NCBI RefSeq assembly: GCF_025118155.1
Contig: NW_026251391.1
Location: 61,001-125,000 of the forward strand
Direction of reading: 5' to 3'
From: Cokeromyces recurvatus
Taxonomy: Eukaryota > Mucoromycota > Mucoromycetes > Mucorales > Mucoraceae
Length of the DNA: 64,000 nt
Each line of letters begins with the position of its first letter. Positions within the stretch are counted from its first letter, which is position 1. Both the position numbers and the translations under genes were made by a program. Shown here piece by piece: positions 12,812-23,012 of the stretch. Under the pieces are notes generated by a model. The model saw only the letters and a list, made by a program, of their open reading frames with translations. It was not told the origin of the DNA and did not search any database.

Positions 12812-13773
12812 GAATTATATTTGAATTTTTGTATAAATGAAGGCAAAGAAAGAAAGAATAATAATAATAATAAAAAAAAGAAGATAGGATAAGGAATGTA
12901 TTACAAGATAAAGAAAGGATCAAAAAATAAAATAAAATAAAATAAAATAAAATAAAATAAAATAAAAGAGAATAATAAATAATAATTTCACACTCGACCA
13001 AAGTGACATTTTGTCAAATAAAACGATGTTGAGATTATGCCTGAATTTTACTTTGTTTTATTTTTGGAAGATGTAAACATAAAAAAAAAAAAAAAAAAGA
13101 AAGTTTATTTGATCTACGTATCTTTTTTCCTTATATGTTTTCCTATATAAATAAGCAAGCGTCCTATATTAATAACCTATTATATAATGAGCTCATCTAT
13201 AAATATGCGTTTCACCCGTTTATAGAATATAAATACAAGTAAATCTTGTAATAAAGTATAATAATTTTATTGTATACATTCCTTATAATTATAAAAATCG
13301 AGCTTATTTTTTTTATAGCAGTAAAAAGCATATTAAGTTTTACGATACAAATAAGAATTTGAGCAACAGTTTCTTTTTTTAGTCTTTAGTATATAGCTTT
13401 ATTTTATAGTAAATCAATATATTATCATATTTGTGTTAGATGCGATTCAATACATACACAAACAAATATATTTCTATATATACATTTTCATAATACAGTC
13501 ATATTTTTTAACATTTTGTAACTACATACATTGTATGTATATGTACCTTTAGAAATATGAAATAGGTGATATTCAGAAATATATCAGACTGAATAATTAA
13601 TATATAGCTGTATTGCTTTTTTTTTCTTTTTACAAAAAAAAAAAAAAAAAACGTACCCATATACAGGCCCGTGCACGTTTTCTATTATATATTAAAAATA
13701 AGACACAAGATTAAATTAATATGTGTATTCCCTCGTGTTTAATAAAATAATTAACAACTTTATTTTTTTATTT
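12812..13773. other. Intergenic with AAAAT pentanucleotide repeat
   Basis: A microsatellite of AAAAT units lies at about 12926-12965 just upstream of the membrane-protein gene. The rest is AT-rich with poly(A) runs near 13080 and 13635. No gene is seen. Confidence 0.5.
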
Positions 13774-14310
13774 TCAAGTATCTATTTGATATTCATGTGG
13801 TATATCTTCATTATGCTCCAAAGCTTTTGTGGCAATAAATCCCATGAATCGATTACCATATGTTTTGGGCTTAACTGCAGAAATTTTATGTTTATCTTGT
13901 GTCATTGATTTAAAGAAATGTTCAGATTTCTTCTTGAGATCGTAAGGTGTCAAGATATCGATGATACCTATAAAATACAATGAAGGACTAGGTCGATCCT
14001 TTTCATCAGTCGCTTGAAATCCACCATCATTTGAATAAAATATACAATTGCGACGTCTATAGAAAAAAAAAAAAAAAGGAAAGAAAAATTTAGAGAGAAA
14101 ATAGGCTTATTAAAATATAAATGCCTTACTCTTCAGAGGGTGTATCTGGTAATTCTGCTGCATTCAATCGATCAGGATTAGCTTCCATAATCACTTTACG
14201 ATATGCCATTGCTTTACTTTCACGACGTTTCATCATTGATGCACGACGTTCAGCTAGTTTAGTATCAGGCTATATAGGTATATATGTTAGCAATTACATA
14301 CGCTATTTTT

Positions 14311-14359
<49 letters not shown>

Positions 14360-15795
14360 TCTCTACTTTACTTGGAATGTTTGTAAGATTGAATTTCGAA
14401 CATTATCTTTATTTCCTCGTAACATATCATGAATTCCAACCATCAGACTATAATCCATAATATTTAGACGAACTAACAGTTTGACATCACGTAACAACTG
14501 AGTCACAAAAAGCTTACGTTTTCGAGGACCTAGTTGTAACTTCATATTACGTTGTTGCCAATTGAGGTCCTTAAGAACCGCATAAGGGTTCTTTTTGAGT
14601 TCTTGTTCGGGTAAGAAACGACCTTGAGTAGAACCTTTAAGGTCGTAAGTTGCATGAATATCTTTATTGGGTGGTAAAACGTTGCCCATGACTACAAAAT
14701 GAATTTTACGGCCATGAGGGAGCTTTACACGATGAAGGCCATAGTAGCGACAAAGCAAGGTATCAGGATTTGAACATACATGCTATAGAGAAAGAAAGAG
14801 AGAGGGAGAGAGAGAGAAAAAAAAGAGTAGTTAGAACTATTTAGAAAGCAAACTTCCTTTTTTGTCTTTACATCGTGATATTGCTTAAGTATCTTTCTCA
14901 TAAATTTATGTTCTGTATGATGTATTGTTTTGATAATAAATCGATAATCTCTTGAATAGTAAAAAAAACTTCCACTTTTACCAGCTGAAGCAAGTTCTGA
15001 TAAAATATATTTGCTTGTTAACGAAATCTAGAAAAGAAGATATGTTAACAGATATTGTAATTATATCATTATATAATATTTATACCAAATAATCAGCAGG
15101 ATCAATTCCAAATCTTTCTCTCAAGGCACGGAAAACCCAAGGTGCATAATCCTTAAACTTGAAATCATATTTTGCTCCAGGTGTTAGTTCATCACCCGTT
15201 CTAAACAAAAACCATAAATTAGACGAAAAAAAAAAAAATAAAATAAAATAAATAAATTAAGGTAGCCATTTTTTTTTTTTTACACATCAAAAGCTAATTT
15301 ATGTGCTGCTAAAAAATCTTCATCCACTAAAGGCCTATCAGGTTTTGCAGATACTCGTCCAACTGCAATACGTATACCTGTCAACATATTGTACATTAAA
15401 ACATAATTTTGATGCCCTTCTGAAATACGTGTGCCAAATAAGACCTTATCATCATCATCTTCGAACTTTGTAAGTCGTCGAGAAAGACGTTTAAAGGCCT
15501 TTTGTCGCACTGCAAGCTCTTTAGAAAGGTCTTGACTGAGTTCCATATTTGGTTGAATAATAGTAGAGTTTCGAGTAAGGACTGTAGGGTTTGTTATTTT
15601 TCTGGTATCTTGTAAGGTTGTTAAGGATCGTTGTGGTGGTATTGGGGGTAATTTGTTATCGATATTCTTGATGGGTTGAGGACAAGATTTCTCGTAAGAT
15701 GCTTCTAACAATTCAATGACATGTTGATTAGCATGATCAAGAATTGGTTTGTGTAAGAAATAGTCATTAGTTTCATTATGGGCTGCCAGAGCCAT
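13774..15795 (-). CDS. MSS4: Phosphatidylinositol-4-phosphate 5-kinase (MSS4/ITS3 family)
   Basis: Six exons (15795-15284, 15200-15086, 15027-14872, 14782-14372, 14269-14130, 14056-13774) join in phase to 538 residues. The ATG at 15795 starts [10 protein letters not shown]; the long AT run before it is leader. Core motifs are in order: [17 protein letters not shown] nucleotide loop (here [20 protein letters not shown]), [19 protein letters not shown], then the activation region near [19 protein letters not shown]. The family makes PI(4,5)P2 at the plasma membrane, controlling actin, endocytosis and TORC2 effectors such as Slm proteins, one of which is encoded at 19.8 kb. Intron 4 contains about 59 consecutive T. 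The N-terminus is shorter than in yeast Mss4. A TCACACGTGTGA palindrome lies about 170 bp upstream. Confidence 0.94.
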
Positions 15796-15963
15796 TATTA
15801 TTAAATAAAAAAAAAAAAAATAAATAAAATAAAATAAATAAATAAATGAATATATAAAAAAAAAAATAAAAATAAAAATAAAAAATAAAAATAAAAAAAA
15901 GGGCAAATAAAATATATATTAAAATAAAAAAAGGAGATAATTTTTGTTTTATAATTATAAACC

Positions 15964-15975
15964 TCACACGTGTGA
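15964..15975. promoter_or_regulatory. Palindromic CACGTG site upstream of the PI4P 5-kinase
   Basis: Perfect 12-bp palindrome TCACACGTGTGA in the 200-bp gap between the GH3 stop and the kinase start. The core is the E-box read by bHLH proteins; two bHLH genes lie in this window. Regulation is inferred only. Confidence 0.35.
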
Positions 15976-15994
15976 CATGAACAAACACAGCAAT

Positions 15995-18571
15995 TTATTT
16001 TATTTCTGCAAGTCTGTAGCTTCTCCATTTCTGGTAACCTGTACGATTATAAAAATCAACCAAATCAACCCAGTCTACAATCGCTTTTTTGACTCCGCGT
16101 TGCTTTAATTCTTGGTTTGCGTGAGCAACAAGACCTATACCAATCCCTTTACCTCTCAATTCTTTCGAAACACCTACACAGGCGAGCCCGCCACTCTCAT
16201 AGCCAAATAGGTCTGTCCAAATAAGATCTGTGCGGCTAGGATGCGATTGGCCAGTGGTGTACAAGATAAGACTACCAATAATACGGCCCTCTAGATCTCG
16301 TGCTACTAAAAAGTCCTGATAGTCTCCTAACCTAGCGTGATGTTCATAAGTAGAGACCCAAAAGCTAAAATAACGTTTTTGAAAATTTAAAAGTTCTTCG
16401 AATTGATCTTTTCCTTTGAGTGTCTCAAAGGTGACGTTCTGTAGACGTTCTTTAATTTCCGGTGAAATTTGATAGTGTTCAATCTCTTTACTCATCAAGT
16501 CCCATACTAAGTTGGGACTTAGCGTATATCCGCGATGTTTAAAGAAATCATTGAATTGTGGATCGGGAATACCACAGAAGAAACGTGGATAAGTGGCGCC
16601 TAGCATAACATTGTGACAGCCTGCTTGACGAAAGACATCTAAACAAGAGTCATTCAATTGAGTACCAAGCCCTTTACGGCGATAATTGGGTCGAACCATC
16701 AAAAGGGCCAATTGACCAACACCTGAAATTTGTTGCGTAGCTGCAAATCCAATCATTTTTCGCCCATCACCATCACCATCATCATCATAAATCGCTACAT
16801 GGTATCGTTCATGAAATCCACATAATACCAAACAAAACTTTTCAAAATCAAGTGGCCATTCAGTAAATACAACATTCCAAAGTTCATACGCTGCCCTTAA
16901 TTCCTCTTTCCCAAAGCGGAATTCGGTTATCTTTGTTGTCGTTACCACTACATCTTGAAGAGTAATAGTAACAGGTAGTGGTTTATGAATGGGCTGTGTT
17001 TCTCCAAAGATGAGCTGAATAGCAGCTTCATGAGCAGGTGGTGTATACTCATATGTCACAACATATGTATCCACTTCAGTTTCAAATGCTAATAAATCAT
17101 AAGGATTGATAACAGCTATCACCACGAGTTGTTTGGCATGCATCGCAGCTAACTTAACCATGTTCGACTGGAATGAATGTAAATTTGCATTCGCTGTACC
17201 AACAATCACTAAGCTCGCTTCATCCATTGCTTTCTTCTTTATCGCATCGTCATTTTCTTCATCGTCTTCATTAAAGATGATATAATTCGTATTGAGGTGG
17301 CGTCGTCTGATTGACTCATACATAGAATTGAACGGCTCAGGTTCAGAATCGATTGCCAACGTTAAAGGCACATTAGCCGCTAAAAACAAAATTTTATCTG
17401 TTGGAGCTAACTGGACGGGTATAACTTGTGCTTTATTGCGGACAATAGAAGGTACCTGTTTATAAAGACGTTTACTTAGATCAACATGATTTTGACATCC
17501 AATGATGTCCAGTCTTGGGTCTTTCTCTAGTAGCACTTGTTCCCAACTCAAATATTGATCCTTCAAGTTAGCTATTCGCTTTAATGAAGCACGTATTGCA
17601 TCCTTATTCAATAAATTATCTGATAGAGCCTGTTTTATAGTTTCAAGGGCCTTCTGTTGAAACTCTAATGTATGAGAGATGATGGCAATGTCATTACCTG
17701 CCTGTAACGCCATTAGCGCGCCACGTTCAACTCCTACAGTGTCTTTAATAGCATCCATTTCTAAACAATCCGTTACCACCACACCCTCAAATCCCATCCT
17801 TTCACGCAGCAATCGAGTCACTACCGAACTTGAAATAGATGCAGGTTGATCACTTAAACTAGGGACAAGGATATGAGCTACCATGACTGAAGAAGGATGA
17901 GCATGGCCCTTAGCCTCAATGGCTTTACGAAATGGTATTAGCTCTACCGTATCTAGCTCTTCTATTGTCTTATCGATAATAGGAACACCTAAATGAGAAT
18001 CAGTGGCTGTGTCTCCATGGCCTGGGAAATGCTTGACGGTCGCCACGACCCCATGACGTTGGTATCCCTCGACTTGGGCCAATCCTAATAGGCTCACCCA
18101 ATGTGGGTCCTCCGAATAGGATCTCACCCCAATCACAGGGTTCAAAGGGTTGTTATTGACATCCAGAACAGGTGCTAAATTCCAATTTAGACCTAATGCC
18201 CGTAATTCCCTTGCTGTCGCTGAAGCCACTTGGTAAGCTGAACTTGTTGAACCTAATGAACCCAAGGCCATACCTCCTGGAAGATAAGTACCAGCTGATG
18301 AACCTAAACGGCTTACAACCCCGTTCTCTTGGTCGACAGCAATCAATAAGGGTCGCTTATGGCCTGCTTCATAAGCAGTTTGTTGAAGTCTTTGAGTCAG
18401 TTGACGAACTTGGACGGGGTTTGCGATATTACGAGAAAACAAAATGATATTGCCTAGATGTTCGTGTCGGATAAGATCAAGAAAAGCATCCGGAGGCTCT
18501 AGACCATCAAAGCCACACATGAGTAATTGTCCAATGTCAAGATTCAAATTTGATTTAGTCATTAATAACAA
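15995..18571 (-). CDS. GH3 beta-N-acetylglucosaminidase fused to two GNAT domains
   Basis: Single exon, 858 residues. Residues 10-340 are a NagZ-type GH3 barrel: the signature KHFPGHGDT followed by DSH (about 180-192) holds the His used as acid/base, and VVTDCLEMDAI (about 265-275) the nucleophile Asp268. A linker domain (about 350-545) resembles the second domain of GH3 enzymes. From about 560 two GNAT acetyltransferase folds follow, each with an acetyl-CoA loop: RRKGLG (first) and RGKGIG (second). From memory, a GH3-GNAT fusion of this kind is described from Rhizomucor miehei, where it joins release of GlcNAc with glucosamine acetylation. No signal peptide, so probably cytosolic, acting on chitin-derived oligosaccharides. 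Intron-less unlike most neighbours, which could hint at old transfer from bacteria. Confidence 0.9.
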   Translation of the reverse strand: MLLMTKSNLNLDIGQLLMCGFDGLEPPDAFLDLIRHEHLGNIILFSRNIANPVQVRQLTQRLQQTAYEAGHKRPLLIAVDQENGVVSRLGSSAGTYLPGGMALGSLGSTSSAYQVASATARELRALGLNWNLAPVLDVNNNPLNPVIGVRSYSEDPHWVSLLGLAQVEGYQRHGVVATVKHFPGHGDTATDSHLGVPIIDKTIEELDTVELIPFRKAIEAKGHAHPSSVMVAHILVPSLSDQPASISSSVVTRLLRERMGFEGVVVTDCLEMDAIKDTVGVERGALMALQAGNDIAIISHTLEFQQKALETIKQALSDNLLNKDAIRASLKRIANLKDQYLSWEQVLLEKDPRLDIIGCQNHVDLSKRLYKQVPSIVRNKAQVIPVQLAPTDKILFLAANVPLTLAIDSEPEPFNSMYESIRRRHLNTNYIIFNEDDEENDDAIKKKAMDEASLVIVGTANANLHSFQSNMVKLAAMHAKQLVVIAVINPYDLLAFETEVDTYVVTYEYTPPAHEAAIQLIFGETQPIHKPLPVTITLQDVVVTTTKITEFRFGKEELRAAYELWNVVFTEWPLDFEKFCLVLCGFHERYHVAIYDDDGDGDGRKMIGFAATQQISGVGQLALLMVRPNYRRKGLGTQLNDSCLDVFRQAGCHNVMLGATYPRFFCGIPDPQFNDFFKHRGYTLSPNLVWDLMSKEIEHYQISPEIKERLQNVTFETLKGKDQFEELLNFQKRYFSFWVSTYEHHARLGDYQDFLVARDLEGRIIGSLILYTTGQSHPSRTDLIWTDLFGYESGGLACVGVSKELRGKGIGIGLVAHANQELKQRGVKKAIVDWVDLVDFYNRTGYQKWRSYRLAEIK

Positions 18572-18657
18572 TTGAATGTAGTATAATATAAATATAGAGC
18601 AAAGTTTTTTTTTTTTTTTCTTAAAAAAAGAAAAAAAAAGAAAAAAAAAGAAGCGAG

Positions 18658-18694
<37 letters not shown>

Positions 18695-19224
18695 ATTATT
18701 TTCTTTATAACACATTTTAAGGAGATTTATTTAAAACATGTATGACATAAAATAAGGATATTTTGTTGCTACATGAAAAGGAGGTTTGGAGTGGAGGAAT
18801 CCATAAGTTATTGACAACTATCAAATAAAATAATAACGATAACTGGAGTCTATGTAAAATTATTTTATTCTTTTTGTCACTATAGGATAGATATGATAGC
18901 TTTCATCTAAAGATAGTAGTCCAAATTTATATGTTAAATAAAGTTAACAACAGTTATAATTTTAAATTAATCGCTTTGATCTAAAGATATATTCTAAAAT
19001 AGACCGTTATAGTCTGAATACTTATTTTGCTTATCAAATAGTTTATTCTTTGTCGTAGTAGTAGTAGTAGTTTATATCAATATATTCATGCAAATATATA
19101 TAAAAAAAAACCCGACAACAACACAAGTACAAGTAGTAGTAAGTTTGTTATCTCCGCTATTCACAATACGCTTGTCGTCTTTTTTTATTTTTTATTTTTT
19201 ATTTTATTTTTTAATTTTAGCAAA
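18572..19224. other. Divergent promoter region between GH3-GNAT and glutaredoxin
   Basis: Contains a GTTA tetranucleotide repeat (about 18658-18692), a GTA/TAG repeat near 19053-19070 and several poly(A/T) runs. The two flanking genes are transcribed away from each other, so both promoters should lie here. No gene is seen. Confidence 0.5.
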
Positions 19225-19609
19225 ATGGCAAGTGGCAGTAAAAAAAGCAGCAGAGAAAATGCATCACACATGATTGATGATTACATCAAATCTAATAAAG
19301 TGATGGTAAATAACCTGATGCGTTTCTTTCTAGAACATATAAGTCAAGCTATTTTCATAGGTCTTTAGTAAAACATACTGTCCCTATTGTGATGATGCAA
19401 AGGAATTACTCAAAAAGTTAAAAATTCATTACGAATGTATTGAATTAGATGACTTGGGCAGTTTAGGGAGATTACTACAAGAAGAGCTCTTAGCAAAAAC
19501 AGAGCAATGGACTGTTCCTAACATATTTATCAAACAACATCATATAGGTGGATGTGATGATCTTCATAGATTACATGCTTCTGGTGAACTTGTCAAACTA
19601 CTCGAATAA
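19225..19609 (+). CDS. Dithiol glutaredoxin
   Basis: Two exons (19225-19305 and 19361-19609) join in phase to 109 residues. The second exon opens VFSKTYCPYCDDAKELLKKL with the CPYC active site of class I glutaredoxins. The cis-proline block is TVPNIFI, followed by the glutathione-binding IGGCDDLHRL. These small thiol oxidoreductases reduce glutathione mixed disulfides in cytosol or mitochondria. No clear targeting peptide, so a cytosolic form is likely. The 55-nt intron starts right after the ATG codon of residue 27 (KVM). Confidence 0.93.
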
Positions 19610-19776
19610 TAATATTTTAAATTGTGCTAAAAAGAATAAGAATAAAAATAAATAAAATTTTAATAGAGCGATTTCTTATTATTATTTATTATACGTGCAT
19701 TTGCTTGTATATAATAACTATCCTTTCCCCCCCTTCTTTTTCTCTCTTCTCTTCTTCTTCTTCTTCCTTTTTAATA

Positions 19777-20083
19777 ATGTCATTTATTTCTTCTTCTTCT
19801 AATTACCATGATATCATACCAAAGAAGCGGTGGCTAAAGATAAATGATGGTTCATCACTTGTCCATCCTCTTCATAAATCGCCTACTGATATACCTTCTT
19901 CTTCTGTAAAGCGCCTATTTCCTTCACTTTCCATGTTCAATTTACCTTCTTCCATGGTTTTATCGCCTACAACCACTTTATGTGATACACCATCACCATC
20001 ACCATCGCCACCATCGCCTCTAGATCCTTCTTTTATTCAAAAGCTTTTTTTATCCTTAAGCAAATCATCTTCCAATCCGTCAG

Positions 20084-20115
<32 letters not shown>

Positions 20116-21357
20116 GAGGTGACTACTACAGTACAACCATTAGAGGCCGTACAATTGTTGCTAGAGCGCCTAGAGGCCTGGTACTTACTCACAACACGTC
20201 TTTTACGTCATTTTCAACGTTTAGCAAGTATCGAGCGTTACATATCCAAGATATATGATCGTCGTTTTGTTTCACCACATCAAGCCAATATCTTCACCAC
20301 ACATCCATTACTTGATACTCACTTTGATCCTTCCTTTAAGGGCGGTATCCGTCATCTTTGCCATGCATGGTATCAACACCATCTAGATCGTATCCAACAA
20401 CATACAGACTTGTCTCATTTTTTAAAACAAGAGGCTATCCCTGTCCTTCAAAAGATAAAACGCGATTTACGTCAAATGATGCGGTCCATACGCACTGATG
20501 ATCGCTTATCCTCACATACCCTTAAAAAACTTGAATGTGAAGCGAATCGACGATTAGATAAATTAGAGCAACAGTTAAGAGCCTTTGATGAGCAACCTCA
20601 TGAATGCCACATGAAACAAGACCCCTGGCTCATGAATGCAGGTAATAGATGAATATAGACAAATGAAAACAATATAAATATGTATATGTGTATACATGTA
20701 ACACTTTTTTTTTTTTTTCCCTTTTGCTTATTAGGTGTAGTTAAACAAATGATCAAGGTCTATTATCATCAAAATAAAATCTACGAAACTGTTTTACGCT
20801 TACAAGATGAAACTCAAACACTTGAGGAACAATGTCTTTCACAATTTCATCAATTATGTTATCATGTCACAGATACTGTCTCTAGCGATTGGGAAGACTT
20901 CTTTCAACGATATCAACATCGTCTATTATCGCCTGTCTTTCATAACCTTGACCATCTTCAATATCATCACCGTCTGTTGGAACCCTTATTGGCCTCTCGT
21001 ATCGAACGTAAAACGTTTTGGGGATGGCGTGAATACATGTATGTATTGACACCTGCTGGCTTCTTGCATGAATATCAATCACAAGCAACCTACCCAGCGA
21101 AACCAACCCATAGTCTCTTTGTGGCTCATTATAACGTTTGCTTAGAACCTATGGGTTTGCATCAGAGTTTAGTATTCGGATTGAGTGGCAAATGGGTATT
21201 GAGGGCTAAATCAGTTATGGAAATGGAGATGTGGATATATCAATTAACCAAATGTTCTGAACGCTATTTTGGAAAGGGAGTAGAAGATAAAAAGACGATG
21301 AATATAAAAGAAGAGGAAATCAAAAAGAAGAAGAGGAAGCATCTGATAGTATAAAAG
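19777..21357 (+). CDS. SLM1/SLM2-like F-BAR and PH domain protein
   Basis: Two exons (19777-20641, 20735-21357) join in phase to 495 residues. The N-terminal 130 residues are Ser/Pro-rich with a polyQ run. A helical region from about 135 to 375 (LERLEAWYLLTTRLLRHFQRL, later YYHQNKIYETVLRLQDE) resembles the F-BAR-like part of Slm proteins. A PH domain follows (about 380-480: KTFWGWREYMYVLTPAGFLH, SGKWVLRAKSVMEMEMWIYQ). Slm proteins bind PI(4,5)P2 at the plasma membrane and are TORC2 targets, which fits the PI4P 5-kinase at 13.8 kb. The stop at 21355 is probably not ancestral: a second frame continues acidic and alanine-rich to 21477 and would be joined by one extra A in an A-run near 21321-21325. 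Confidence 0.85.
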
Positions 21358-21477
21358 TGAAAAAAGAAGAAGAAAATACTGAATCAGCTGCTGCTGCTGC
21401 TGCTGCTACTGCTGAAGAACAAGAGGATAAAAAAGAGGAAGAACCTATTAAAAAAGAAGAAGAAGAAATATCTAATT
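21358..21477 (+). other. Frame-shifted continuation of the SLM-like gene
   Basis: Directly after the stop an open frame offset by two bases encodes SDSIKVKKEEENTES, then a GCT-repeat alanine run and acidic residues to a TAA at 21475-21477. The composition matches a disordered C-terminal tail. It would be in frame if one A were added upstream, so it is either a sequencing or assembly slip in a homopolymer or a recent mutation. Confidence 0.5.
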
Positions 21478-21508
21478 AAATAAAAAAGAAAGCCTTTTTT
21501 TTTCTTTT

Positions 21509-21985
21509 TTATTTCTCTAATAAACTTATCAAATGAGCAGAAGAAGATATGATATCAAATGTACAAGCCTTATTTGCAATTAAGAATTGATGATGTAACA
21601 TTGCAGACCAAACAGTCGTTAATTCACTATTTAATAGTTAAATATAAAGATTTACATCACGATTTATTTTATTTTTTCTGTTTACCTTTGTTTAATTTTT
21701 ATGATGCCTTCATTTCGATATTGATTCCAGTCTAATATATTAATGTAACAAGAAGCCCCCATTTGCCCAAATATTGCTTGAAGAGCTTGTTGAATTGACA
21801 TTCGAAATGAGAGTTCTGTAATTTCTACATCGAGATCTTCATCTGACCAGCTATAAAAAAAAACTATTTTTTTAAAAAAAAAATCAAGTATGCTCTTTTT
21901 TTTTCTTTTACATTTTTATTTTTAAATATTGCCATTCTTGAATAGGTTTAAATTTCTTAAACCATGGTTTAGTAACAACAGACAT
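21509..21985 (-). CDS. Rpp14/Pop5-like RNase P/MRP protein subunit
   Basis: Three short exons (21985-21912, 21850-21686, 21626-21509) join in phase to 118 residues. The start reads MSVVTKPWFKKFKPIQEWQY. The core shows the Rpp14/Pop5 pattern: an opening strand YLKIKIWSDED, a helix with FRMSIQQALQAIFGQMGAS, then INILDWNQYRNEGIIKI and the helix ELTTVWSAMLHHQF. Length is close to human RPP14 (about 124). This family binds RNase P and RNase MRP RNA and helps mature tRNA 5' ends and rRNA. The exons are too short to stand out as open frames. Its stop lies only about 30 bp from the end of the convergent SLM-like tail. The family assignment rests on pattern, so it could be Pop5 rather than Rpp14. Confidence 0.72.
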
Positions 21986-22019
21986 TTTTTTTTTTAAAAG
22001 AAAGAAGGGAAAAAGAAAT

Positions 22020-22061
<42 letters not shown>

Positions 22062-22105
22062 GATTAATTAATGGAAAGTCACTACTTATTTAAGCTTTGC
22101 ATAAT
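21986..22105. other. Short spacer with 40-nt poly(T) tract
   Basis: A run of about 38-40 T at about 22026-22062 lies 40-80 bp upstream of the minus-strand RNase P subunit gene, that is poly(A) on its coding strand. Confidence 0.5.
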
Positions 22106-22622
22106 TTAAAATTGAACAAATTTAGGATCTAAGGGTAAACCGGTAACAGGGTCAATCCCCTAGAGTAAATTCAAGTTAATTTCATAAACAAGTAAATATA
22201 ATTTTCCTTGTTCTTACATTCTTTTTTAATAATCGTTGTTGTCGAATAAGTCTAGCTTCATCAAATGACACATTTTGTTTTTTCATAATTCTCAGAATTT
22301 CTTCTTTATTTTTGAGACCTGCTCGACTATCTTCTTCATTTATATTGACACTTAAATCAAAGTTTGAACTTGTTAAGCCATCTTCAATATCTTCTTCGAA
22401 TGAACCTTCGTTAGTAGGTAATAAATGATAGCCAATGAACTTGTTCGTTCTATTGGCTAATTTAGAAGCACATGTTATAATGAATCTACGAAAATACCAA
22501 CATACTTTGATAGGCTCAAGTTAGTATACTAATAAGCATGAGTTGAGTATATATATATATATATGTATATATATTAAGAAACCTGAGAGAATGAGTGTCA
22601 AGAAGAATAAGTAAATGAACAT
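22106..22622 (-). CDS. DUF2015 fungal protein with N-terminal membrane helix
   Basis: Three exons (22622-22583, 22504-22218, 22159-22106) join in phase to 126 residues. The first exon encodes only MFIYLFFLTLILS, which with the next residues makes a membrane anchor (VCWYFRRFIITC). The second intron side is set by a TACTAAC branch site about 22520 and acceptor at 22505. The body has the pattern I know from the fungal DUF2015 family: FEEDIEDGLTSSNFDLSVNI, DSRAGL, EEILRIMKK, FDEARLIR, ending GIDPVTGLPLDPKFVQF. Function of the family is unknown; a small single-pass protein of an internal membrane is likely. It is divergent from the universal stress protein gene about 390 bp away. Confidence 0.78.
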
Positions 22623-23012
22623 TTTATATGATTAAAGAAGAAGAAGAAGAAAAAAAAATAAAAATAAAAAAAGGTCGAAAAGAATAAATACAAACTCAGA
22701 TGATTTATACTTAGCAACTTCCCCCCTCAACAGGCCACTCATTAAAATGGTATTATTAGTCATTTGTATATGCTTATTTTAACTATAAAGAGAGAGAGAA
22801 AAAAAAAGAAGTCATTTAGTCCTATTTACCTTGTTTGTTATTTTGCGTTTTGCAGTTTAGTAATGACGATGATATAATACACGTTATCTTTAGTCATAAA
22901 ATAATACTGAAAAAAAAATTATTATGCAGCAATATTTATATATTAGGCTATTATATCATATAATACACGTCTTTTCCTTTTTTTTTCTTCTATAATCTTT
23001 AATATTATAAAA
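22623..23012. other. Divergent promoter of DUF2015 and USP genes
   Basis: About 390 bp between two divergent starts. It holds GAA and GA repeats near 22637-22650 and 22788-22808, and T runs close to the USP start. A 43-codon minus-strand frame here ends in translated T-runs and is not supported. Confidence 0.5.

Noticed and set aside
18172..18447. Plus-strand frame inside the GH3 gene
   Set aside because: Overlaps the conserved GH3 barrel on the other strand and has no own signature.
20882..21106. Minus-strand frame inside the SLM-like gene
   Set aside because: Shadow of the coding strand; the plus strand has the PH domain and correct splice sites.
22640..22770. 43-codon minus-strand frame (MTNNTILMSG...) upstream of the DUF2015 gene
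   Set aside because: Ends in translated T-runs, has no resemblance and lies in a divergent promoter.
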